A stretch of 64,000 nucleotides of DNA from Enoplolaimus lenunculus (lineage: Eukaryota; Nematoda; Enoplea; Enoplida; Thoracostomopsidae): positions 62,001-126,000 of the forward strand of contig JASANG010003970.1 in assembly GCA_030248215.1 (NCBI GenBank). Direction: 5' to 3'. Of the stretch, positions 1 through 12,200 are shown one piece after another. The translations under genes were made by a program, and so were the position numbers. The notes under the pieces were generated by a model. The model did no database searches, was not told the origin of the DNA, and was given only the letters and a program-made list of their open reading frames with translations. The stretch's first letter is position 1. Each line of letters starts with the position of its first letter.

Positions 1-223
1 ACCCATGGCTAAAATAGTTCCGACAGAGGCACCGGTGTGGAATTCGTTAATAGTTCATCCCGGATCCTGCAATAATATTCTCAAATGTGGGTAGTACCTA
101 TTCAGGCGTTCGCAGGCTTTGAAAGCTATAGCTGTGATACAACAATATTCCTTTGCAATTTATGAAATTCAATAAAAAGCTGTTAATTTTAATACAATTT
201 TGTCTTAGTTTAACTTTAATAAC
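1..223. promoter_or_regulatory. Upstream region of the SHOC2-like gene, no defined element
   Basis: AT-rich sequence before the proposed start codon at 224. A fragment of dispersed family C (TATTCTCAAATGTG-like) lies around 76-121. No TATA box, splice-leader acceptor or initiator can be assigned with confidence, so the transcription start is unknown. Confidence 0.25.
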
Positions 224-3200
224 ATGAATGTATTTAAAAATCGAGACAGGCGCGGCTCAAAAAAGGAACGCGACAAAGATAAGGTACTAAATACTCACTG
301 TAAATTCCAGTGAGTTGATTTCAACTCAGACTGAGTTGAATCGCTCAGTCTGAGTTAGGACTATCAGAACTCATAGTTCTGTGTTGATATGACTCATTCT
401 GATTCAATTAATCAACTTTCCCGGAATTAAATCAACTCAGAGTGAGAATCAACTCAACTCAGACTGAGCTATAATTTGATGTTTTTAACTCAGAAATAAC
501 TAACTTTCCGTCTGAGTTGATTAATTAACTGATTGGAATTTCGCATTTTAAGCTTTAGAGTAAAACTACCAAAACTCCTAATGTGTTCCCACTCTACATA
601 AACCTTACAGGTGAAGGTACTCAAGTTAGAGTTGCGGCATACTTGTCGTACGACACCGTCTGTTACCTTTCGTCGCAATACAATGTTGTATTTTTTGTTT
701 GTTTCAGGATCTGACAAAAGAATTTCACCGTTGCAAAGAAAGTCAAAACACACGTCTTGATCTAAGCTCATCCGAGGTTAGTACTGTATCTACATTTCTT
801 CAGTTGCACCAGCCCACGATTGTTCAAAACTGGTCGCTTTTTGCAATTTTTTTGCATATTTGAGCTTCTCATACCTCATCTAAACATTCTAACGAAAGAT
901 TTAAAATTTCCAAAATCTCTGAGAACAAACAATTGTCAAACATTTGAACAATTATACAATTTCCACAATATTATGCTTACACCAGGTGACTTTTAGCTGG
1001 AGGCGGTAGTGTGCACCGCAGTGAAGCTTTTTTGGCTTCAGTCCGCTGTACACTATTCCCTCAAAAGTCACCTGGTGTACGCATGATATTGTGAAATTGT
1101 CAAACATTTTAACAATTATGTAATTTCCACAATATTATGCGTACACCAGGTGACTTTTAGCTGGAGGCGGTAGTGTGCACCGCAGTGAAGCTTTTTTGGC
1201 TTCAGTCCACTGCACACTATCCCCTCAAAAGTCACCTGGTGTACGCATGATATTGTGAAATTTGCATTATAATAAACCATTCGATGCAGGTCAAGAAGCT
1301 GAATCGAACGGTGTTTAATTCTTCACTGCTGGCTTATAATCGTGAAGTACAAATAACACCGTTCGATTCAGCTACTTAAAACTGCTTCGACTGGTGCACT
1401 ATATTATTCTTAAGTTGTTAACGGAACCAAAAAACAGATATTTGAGTATAAAAGTTTAAAAGACATTATTTTTCATCGAAATACAATTGACATTTTCTAA
1501 TATCCACTTGGTTTCGTCACATTTTGTAACGAAAAAATAGCTAATTCACTGTTGATTTTTTTCAAGATTTTGGACGAATTTTGTTATTTTTACTTAAAAT
1601 ATCATCGAACAATTGCAGCATATCTGTAAACAAAAACTGTGCTGTTTTTGAAGTGATTTATAAAACTAACTGCATGGGCGTAAAAATAACGGAATTTCCG
1701 GTAGGAAAAAATGCCAACAATTTACACTTCGACATTAAAATTGTATTTTCAAATGTTATACTTTAGATATCCTCTGTACCATCGTCAATCAAAGACCTCG
1801 TTCAGTTGACTGAATTGTTTTTGTACAAAAATCGGTTGACGACACTTCCGGCGGAACTTGGTAATCTGGTCAATTTACGCAAATTAGGGCTGAGTGAAAA
1901 CTTACTCACTGCCCTGCCTGATACGTTGGCAGCGTTGACCGACCTGAACTTGCTCGATTTGAGGCATAACCGACTTACCGAGGTGCGGCACAGCGGTGGA
2001 ACGGCAGGGGAATCGTCTCAAAAACACTATGTCAAACGCTTTTCGTGTTTCAAATAGCATATTTCAAAACACATTTTGAGAATATAAGAAACTCTGAAAT
2101 GAATCGCTAGTGATAGCATCTAACCGGTATTATGCAGAACGGTTTTTAGCGTTTGTCAAATCGACATTTTAGCGTCAATATAAAAATGCATTTTTGAAAC
2201 GCGAAACGCGATTCGTACTTTTGACACGATTCGATTATAGATTTGTACACTGCAAAAAAAGGGGAAATCAAATTGACTGTCTCGGAAATAGGCTTTTACT
2301 GACTACACAAACTGAATCAAATTCGACTCCATCAGAGGCAAATTCGATTCACTATGTCGCACGTTCGACTCTGGCTGAGTCGCGTTCGACTCAGTTTGTG
2401 TAGTCAGGAAAAGCCTATTTCCGAGAGAGTCAATTTGACTCCCCATTTTTTACAGTGTAAGCTGGGCCATTTGGATTTTTACTGTTCAATCAGCTAACAC
2501 TTGTGTACCAAAAAACTGCTTAAAACTATAACCAAAAAATAGCCTGTTTCATACTGGACATATGCCTTGTAGCCTACTCAACTTGTTATTTTTCACAATA
2601 GACAGTGAACTTTCTGTTTATTTATAGTCTAAACCTATTAGTGGTTGCCAAAAGTTTACTATGAATGGTTAGCCTAATATGCCGATGCAGTGTGGGCCAG
2701 TAGCCAAGGAGGGCCATGGGGGGCCTCTGCCATCACATGAAAAAAATTTCCCCCACCCCCTTACAAAATTGTCAATCTTGCTTGTAATTTATTGAAAACC
2801 CTTGTATGCCCCTCTTGAAAATTGTTTAGCGCAACATAGCAAGGTTAGCTTGCTACGGGCCTAATGGGGGTAGTCCGATCCCATCTTCTACCAGTATGAC
2901 GGCAAATGGACGACTGTTGCGTCCATTACAGAGCCCCAAATATCATTTGCGGCGTACCGAAATGTTGGACCATGTGTTCCACGCCCCTTAATCCACTATT
3001 ATATTCAACCATAATTAACAATTTGACAACTACATTATTAAGAGCGAATATTTCAGTCGTTCTTTCAGTATCGACACCATCCGATTCAAGTTCTAACGCC
3101 ACTGATTGCAATTTGTGGCGGATCCAAGATTTTTCGGTGGGATCTAAAATTGACCGAGAACACACCCCCCTCTGACGCCAATCTTCCGAAAACGATAATT

Positions 3201-6200
3201 CCAATGAGACTGGGGTGAACTCGAAAACTGCCCCTGTTCCCATCGACAAATTGACTGAACAATTGTTTACGTTATATTTTAGATTCCTTCAGTTATATAT
3301 GCGATTAATTCACTAGAAACTTTATGGTTGCGCTACAATCGTATTACAGAAGTTCATGACGATATTCAAAACCTTGCAGTAAGCCCATCAAGCCATTCAT
3401 TCAATCATTGCAAAGTTTAATGTTAATAACAATTTCTCACATGAATATTTTCTATTTCATCTGTAGTCTAATTTCACACTACGAAATATCAATTTGTTTA
3501 ACAAGTGCTACTTAGAAATACGAACATATCTTACGTTCCTATAAATATCGTTAATCCTAAGCTTGAGCCTAAGTTTGAGGCTAAGTCTAACGTGAAAGCA
3601 CAGTGATAAATCAAAGCCTATCCGTAACCATAAGTTTTTCAATTACCCTATAACTCGAACGGCCAATGTTAGTTTAAGGGCGTAACAGTAGATTAAGCGT
3701 ATTCCTAAGCCTAAGCTTAAGCGTTGCAAAAATGATTTCCTAAGCCTAATCCTAAGCCTAAGCAAAAAATGCAATCTAGAATCTAAACATACTATTTTAT
3801 GGACCCACCAAAAACCTGGACGCATCTTAAAGTAACATGGGCCAAGCGAACTATCATAAGCCCGTTGACGAATTTGGTATAAAAATTCTAGATTCGCCGA
3901 CGGATCCAACGGCAGGGATCAAAACCAAAATTTTGTATTAACGTTTAGCACTAAAATGGCGTCAAGCTTCTTGCTCGTTTTGCTCGCTAGGCCTTTTTTT
4001 GACGATGTCGCAAACAAACCCTTTAAATGCTTGATTCACCACTGCATGAATTATTGAATAATTTATTGAGCGAAGCGAAACTCCGAGCGAAGCTCGGAAT
4101 TTCGCGAAGCGTTTTATGTTTTGTACTTGGGGGTCGAAAGGTGGATGTCCGTCCGTCCGTCTGTCCGTCTGTCCGTCTGTCCGTCCGAAAAGAATCTCAG
4201 GAACGGCTGAACCTATTTTGATAAACTTTTTTGGTTTGAAAGCCAATTATCCTGCGGTGTTAACCTCGCATAGGGGTTTTAAAATTTTAAGCCGTTTATT
4301 AGCTACAGGCTAATTTGCATAATTAATTAAGCCTAAATTAGGATTTTCGACAATATTTCACTAATTATTACAGTTAGAAGCAATCTAATTTTAGCATTAA
4401 AGGGTTTTTGGGTGCGAAGAAGCTGTGTAGACTGTTTACAAACCTCCAAAACCGATAATTGAGCAGTTAGCTAATTGATAATTTGCATATTAGCATAGTT
4501 TATAAGCCAAATTAGGACTTTTTACAATATTTAACTAATTATTACATTTAGAAGCAATATGATTTCAGCACTAATGGGTTTTTAGGTGCGAGAAATTTGA
4601 CTAAATTGTTTACAAACATCCAAAACCGATAATTGAATTGTTAGCTAATAGCTAATTTGCATATTAGCTTAATTGACAAGACAAAACTGGGACTTTTTAA
4701 ATTATTTCATTAATTATTAGGGTTTACTGAAGGTTTTCGGGTGCGAGGAATCTGAATAAATTGTTTACAAACCTCCAAAACCGATAATTGAATAGTTAGC
4801 TAATAGCTAATTTGCATATTAGCTTAATTGACAAGACAAAATTAGGACTTTTTAAATTATTTCAATAATTATTAGGGTTTACTGAAGGTTTTTTGATGCG
4901 AGGAATTGAGTAAATTGTTTACAAACGTGAAAAACCGATAATTGAGTAGTTAGCTAATAGATAATTTGCATGTAAGCATAATTGATAAGCCTAAATTAGG
5001 CGCTTTTACAATGTTTCACTAATTATTAGGGTTACAAGCAATGTAATTTCAGCAATAATGGGTTTTCAGGTGCGAGGAATCTGAATAAATTGTCTACAAA
5101 CCTTTAAAAGCGATTATCGAATAGTTAGCTAAAATTAGGACTTTTTAAATTATTCCAATAATTATTAGGGTGGTTGAAGGGTTTTTGGGTGCGAGGAATC
5201 TGAGGAAATTGCTTACAAACCTCCAAAACCGATAAATGAATAGTTAGCTAATAAATAATTTGCATATTACCTTAATGGCTCACGTGTGTTCGAGCTTCGC
5301 TCAATAAATGTAGACCAACTACGACTGGTTCTTTTTATTAGCGCCCATTTTTAGGCGCTCAAAATGATCGATCTTCGTGAAAATCGAATTAGAGTGCTAT
5401 CGCCTGCGATTGGGCGTGTCACTCGATTATCAGTGTGTCTACTGTCAAACAATCATCTTGCCACGTTACCTGAAAGTGAGCTAAATTCGAAACAGCACCC
5501 CCCCACGCCAAACCTTTCAAAATTCTGAAAATAACGCGTTTTTGCAACATTTATTTTGATGTCTACACTGCAAAAAATGGTGAGTTAAATTGACTCTCTC
5601 CGAAATAGGCATTTTCTAACTACACAAACTGAGTTAATATTCGATTCCGGCTGAGTAGAGACAATTTGACTCACCATTTTTTGCAGTGTAATTTTAAAGT
5701 TTTGTACGTATCAAAACTACTGTCATTTAACTATAGCGCATACCCGGGGCGTACCGAGAGGGGGCCGGAATGGCCCGCCCCCCTCTGTTATTCTAAATCA
5801 ATACGTGTGTCATAATTTACATTAGATACAAAAAATACGGCTGGCTTTGCGCTCGCTTCGCTTGCGAATTCGTCAAAACTCAACCCAACGTATTTGAAAT
5901 TGCAAAGACAAATTGTACATCCATATTTTCGTTGCAAAAACTTGCCCGTGTGAATATAGGTTTAAGTAATAGTACATGTTAACTGGTTTGTGCCAGTATC
6001 GTGCATATTGTATATTTCAGGCATAGGCCATTGTGTTGAATTGATTAGGTTGGAATTACAGTGTAACGAGCTTAACGAGTTACCATCAAGTATTGGCAGT
6101 TTAAAGAAGCTAGTCAGTCTTGGACTAAAGTAAGACGTTTTAAAATTTAGAACAAATTTTTATATTTACTAAAATAATGTCTATTTTGTATATTTTATAC

Positions 6201-9200
6201 TCAATCTGTTCTATTTTAAAACATTTTCAACGCGTAACCACAGGGGACATTCGGGGACCGTGCCTCCAAATTTAACTGGTGCCCCCCAAATAGCGCACAG
6301 ATAAGCTTAACACAAAGTCTAAGCCTACACTGTAACTTCCAGTGAGTTGATTTCAACTCAGAATAAGTTGAATCACTCAGTCTGAGTTAGGACTATCAGA
6401 AGTCATAATCCTGAGTTAATTCAACTCATTCTGATTTAATTAATGAACTCCCCCGGAATCAACTCATCTATTAGTGAGAATCGACTCTACTTAGAGTGAG
6501 TTAAAGTTTACTGTTATAAACTCAGTAAAAACTAACTTTCCGTCTGTGTTTATTAATTGACTCAATGGAATTTACAGTGTAACCGTATACAAAAATTAGT
6601 CTAAAGTTTAAGCCTGCACTATTGCAATCGGGCAGAAAGCGGCTCACAAGTCAAACGAATAACAAATTATATTTTAGATACAACAAACTAACCAGCCTTC
6701 CAGAAACCCTTTCGAATTGTTCCGAATTGTCAGAACTTCATATTGAAGGCAATGACGTATCTCAATTACCGGTCAGTTTTCAATTACTTTTATGATTAAT
6801 TGATTAATTATTTGGGATCAATTAAAGTTTTCTTTTTCTGTAAGAAAGCGAAACTTAATTGATCTCATGAATGAACAGTTTTATTTAATATATCCTCGGG
6901 TCCAATTACACATACGGTTTCTAAATATCTCTTCTCTGATGGAAAATTTTTTATCAATTAATAGATTATTTGGGTTATATATTTGGGCCAATGCACAAAA
7001 CAGGGCAGTAACAGTAGTATAAACATTTTTTCCAAAGCCTAAGACTATTTCATAAAAATGAGCTTATACTTAAAGTCTAACGCTAAGCAATAAATTGTCT
7101 AAAGCGTAAGCTTACTCTACTGCTGTCCGCAGAAAATTGTTGCGAATCTAATTTTTACATGGGCCTATGTTTGAGTGAAAGTTATGAAATTTAAAATTTT
7201 GGTTCAACTCACTCCAGCAGCAATATAGTCGATATTAAAATAGAGAAATTGATTTTGTATGAGTGAACACAGTTGCAACTCGCTTGAATTCATGAAATAA
7301 TTTTGTGATTTACTGCATTCAGCTGATATTTTTTAATGTAGCTTGCACGCTCAACTTGCGGTTGCACCTATAGTGGCAAAATTTAAATTTTAACTAAGAA
7401 TATGCACATTTTACACTAAGGTATGAAGCGAATCTTAAAATTTTAATCCAATGAAAATAGAATTGTTTTCTTCTTTGCATACCACCGCAAACCTAAAAAT
7501 TTAAAACATACCACAAAAATGTCTTTGCTATTTAGCAATACGATTTTTAATTAAATCTAAGCCTAAACCTAAGCCTGAGCCGGAATCGACTGTCTATTTG
7601 GCCTACCGGGCAAACGTCCAGCGGTTCCGTTTGAATTTGAGAGTCTCAACAACATAAGAAAATCCTGGAAAAGTAATTATTTTTGTGAATATATAAACAA
7701 ACATGGCCGTTTATATTGAGTGCCAGGGCCAACTTTTAGTACAAGTCCGGCCCTAAAATGACAACTAAAAATTTACTGTAATGTCATAAACTATCTATTG
7801 GCTGCGATTCCAAAACCATACTTGGTGTTGTGGAATGGATTTTTCATTTTGCACCTAGTGTACAAGATTTAATGTGAATGATGCATTAAGTAATTACATA
7901 AGTCATCAACTTTAAGTATTTACTCAAGTACTTAAGCTTTTAAAAACGACACAATGGTTAAGTAATTGCTAAAGCATACACTTGTAGGACTAAAGTCGTA
8001 CTTATTCAATTGTTGTGTGTTTTACAGGACGGTCTTCTAAATTGTTTGCCAAAATTAACCACAGTCAATATTTCACGTAATCATTTCACTGCGTTTCCAC
8101 AAGGTGGCCCAGCGCAATTTTGTTCCGTTACGGTACGTTGTACACGTGCAACTGCAGTCTTGCACTAATGCAATTTTTTTTGCAATTACAATTTATGCGG
8201 CGTTCATGTTATAACTGGGGCAGCTTGGAACACGTTTTGCCCAAGTTGATTCGACGTCAACATAAAGTTTTGTGATCCCAATAGCGGTTATGTAGACAAA
8301 ATGTGAATGTCATATGACATTGGCTTACAAATCACTAATGCCAAGCGATCATCGTATACAAATAACCATTTGTCATATGATACTGCGGGACATTTATGCG
8401 AATATCATATGATATTCCAAAATTCTACTAAATATCATATGATATTTATACAGGACAATGGAATTTGGGCACGCTAAATAAAACAGTAAAAAGTCGGATA
8501 ATGCAGCATTAAATGATTTCGCAAGTTGAATTAGCTTCTACGTTTCTGTTTCTCGCTAAGTTTTTCCCAAAATATATTCCTAAGTACAAATAATTCAAAT
8601 TTGAAATTTTAGTATCATATGACATTCTACAGGACAATCAAGCTAGTTTACCACCACTTTGCAGACATTTTCAAACATATCATATGATAGTCGCAGACAA
8701 TATTTGGAATATCATATGATATTGCAGTACAAACAGTAGATGTCACATCAGGATAGCAGACAATTCAAATTTTTTGAATCTCATAGCGGATAAACGGTCA
8801 GACAAAATGTTACCAGCTATAGTCATAGGGACAAAACGTGTTCCAGGCTGCCCCAGTTATAACGTGGACCCCGCATTAGACTTTATTTTTGTGGACCAAA
8901 TTTATTTCCTATATTTCGCTTCAATTATACATCTCAGTTCTTCGCTGATGCTCAATCGAACTTGGGCCGTTTGATTACAAATTTCTATATTGTAACCAGT
9001 CAACCATAGACGTGAGTCCGGCTGTAAGGCACTTTGTCCGTATATAGAAATTAATATTGCAAACAAGTGCAATTAACAGACAAGTTTCAGTTACTGGGTA
9101 TGACGTCTTAGGGTGCCGCTATACTTGGACAGCGCCGTCCGTCGCCGTCCCGTCGCCATATCGTATTGTAAGTGAATAATTCACGTTCGATACCGCACGG

Positions 9201-12200
9201 TGACGTACGGTGACTGACGGCGCCTGACGTCATCAAAAGTACCGCGTCACTTTTACGGTTTCATATTCGCGTTAGAGTTGCAACGTTTAAAACTAAATAA
9301 CCGGATCCGACATTCTCAAAACCAAAACCCAAACCTTGACCTGGAATATATTAAAGCCTAAACTTGGACGCTGATATGTTTTGCACCATAATATCCGAAA
9401 TAACCGGAATACATTAACCCGGGTTTAATAATAATTCACAATGATTTCAAAGTGGAAACCAACCAGTAGGGTTCCAATCGGAAGTAAATTTTGTCGGAAG
9501 CGGAATCGGAATCGGGATTTATGTTTTAGGAATTATATCAAAAACTAAGTTGTTTGTCTGTATTGTTCACAGTTAGCTGACTGAATTAGCGATATACTAA
9601 CCTGTAAAATTATATTTATAATTATATTAATGGAGACCTGCCAATTCTAAGAGCAGCGTGTCAATTTTCAAAGCACAGGAACAACTTGGCTTTAAGTTTA
9701 AATACAGTTAAGCTTTTGATTATTTCAAAACTTTAAATATGAAGTCTTATGAAATCATCACTATAACAAGAACCAGATTTTTGAAAATTAGGAAATTCGA
9801 TGGAGCGTCGTTTTCACTACAGTAAGGATGCTGCGGAACCAAATAACGAGCTATATGCGAGAACTAGTGCGGCTAACATCACTGCTGACCGCTATGAAGT
9901 TGAATTTTAAGTGAAGATTTTGTCATTCGTTTAAAGGTAGAGTTTAAAGTTTTCAATTGCAGTCACATCTTGACAATCAGCGCATTACTTACTAACAAAA
10001 ACAAACAGATTTACAAGCAAACGAAAAAATAGGCCAAATTTAAGTTGAATCAGCTTAAAAACTCATAACCAAAAAAATCGTAATTGCGGCATCGGAATAG
10101 AAGCCAGTCGAAATCGGAATTGAAACTCAAATTTTTTTCGGAATTTTATCCGGAATTGGAATTCCGTTGAAATCCTGTCAGCCAGTATTTAATATATAAA
10201 TTTTTAGCTGTTAAAACGTAAACTCGTGTTTTGAAATTTAGTTTTTTTCAATAAACAATTGATTTGTTTTTTAATTTAGTTTTTTCAATAAACAATTGAT
10301 TTCTTTTTTGAAATTTAGTTTTTTTCAATAAACAATTGATTTCTTTTTTTGAAATTTAGTTTTTTTCAATAAACAATTGATTTCTTTTTTGAAATTTAGT
10401 TTTTTTCAATAAACAATTGATTTCGTTTTTGAAATTTAGTTTTTTTCAATAAACAATTGATTTCTTTTTTGAAATTTAGTTTTTTTCAATAAACATTTGA
10501 TTTCTTTTTTGAACTTTAGTTTTTTTCAATAAACAATTGATTTTGTTTCAGCACATCAACATGGAACACAACCAAATTAGCAAAATTCCATTCGGCATCT
10601 TTTCACGCGCTCAAAATTTGACCAAACTTAACATGAAAGTCAATGAACTCGATGCGCTTCCATTAGGTAAAATGTCTGAGGCGAAAACAAAACCAGACGT
10701 TAGGATTAAAGCTCGTATTCTCAAATGTGTGTAGCATCTATTATCAGTTGGTGGCAGGTCTTGTAACTTTCGAACCACAGAATGGTTAGGTTTAAAATTC
10801 ACAGCGCATGTGTTACATTCGATTTACTGTACTTCTGTACAAATATTGAGATCTGCAATTTCAGCAGTTTGTTTGTTTGAAAACCTATTAACTGGTGATA
10901 TTCGCTGTATGCATTTGAGAATATGGCCGTTGCATTGAACTTAGGCTTAACTAATTGCGTTTTTGTATTTACGATGAATGCATATAGGTATTTCATGCAA
11001 TTTTGCAATTTAGTGCTTGATGTTGTTATGATACTGGCTAAAATATACTTAAATAGTTATATAGCCGAAAAGTAAGTATATTACAAAACTGAATTAAGAT
11101 TTAAGTATACTTGAATAATAAAGCAATATTATTTCTTATTCTTTCGTGAAAACATTTTGGTTATCAGCGGCACCAAATTCCTTTGAAAAAAGCCATTTTT
11201 CTTTGAAAAGATGCCAGCTGATATTTGAATTCATAACTTGTTTTGTACATTATAAAAAGTGAACTGCAGGGGTTGAGTTGAATTTAAGCACAGAATATTC
11301 GAAATGTGAAAAAAATTCAAAATCAAACCATTTTTGAGCTCAAACGCGCGATAAGCATTTTTCACTAAACACAGTTCAATTATGTCCGTCGGTTTTGCAG
11401 ATGTTGGAACGTGGACAACAATGGTTGAGTTGAACCTAAGCACAAACCAACTCCGCATTTTGCCGGACGATATCGATTTGCTCAAAAGCCTCACCGTTCT
11501 CATTTTGTCTCAAAATATGCTTCAGGTAAAACGGTTCCTTGCTAGACAGTAAGGTCCGTATTTTGAAATGTGTGTAGCACCTATCACCAGTTGCTGATAG
11601 GTCATTTTACTTTCAAACCAGTGAATGCTGAGGCTTAAAAATTCAGCACATTTTTTGCATTTGATTTATTGCTACGCGTGTACCAATTTTTAGTTCAACA
11701 ACTGCAATAGTTAGTCAGTATGAAAACCTATTACTAACTGATGATAGTTGTCATACACGTTTGAGAATATGGGCCCTGGGCTGAGCCCACCGGGAAAATT
11801 TTGAATCCTTAATGGGTTGGTTCAACCACGCTTGTAAGTCACGTGAAATCCTTCTATGCGTGTCTTATGAAGAAAGTTCCACCCGCCCGGGCATTTAAGT
11901 GGCTGCCCAGAAATGGGAAAGAGTAGTTTTGTTTGCAGATGAACCTCCACTCCAGCTAAATATATCGTTTCATAGTTCCAAGTGGATGCAAAATTTACAT
12001 CGGCGCTAAAATCGAACTCACCCCAGTTTTATTCTTCGTTCCGAAGTTACTCTATCGTTTGTTCTAAGCGCAATTAATATTTCAGCTGAAACGATGCCCA
12101 AAATACGTATTGTGTGCGGTTCTGATTTTGAAACATGGATGCTAGAAACAATTTGTTTCTACAAAGATATATTTATTTTTCGTAAAATATTCTCAAAATC

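Noticed and set aside
2194..2403. 69-codon open frame
   Set aside because: It lies almost wholly inside a family E MITE and reflects its GACTC repeats.
8774..8974. 66-codon open frame
   Set aside because: Its first half is the right end of PIF/Harbinger-like MITE copy 1.
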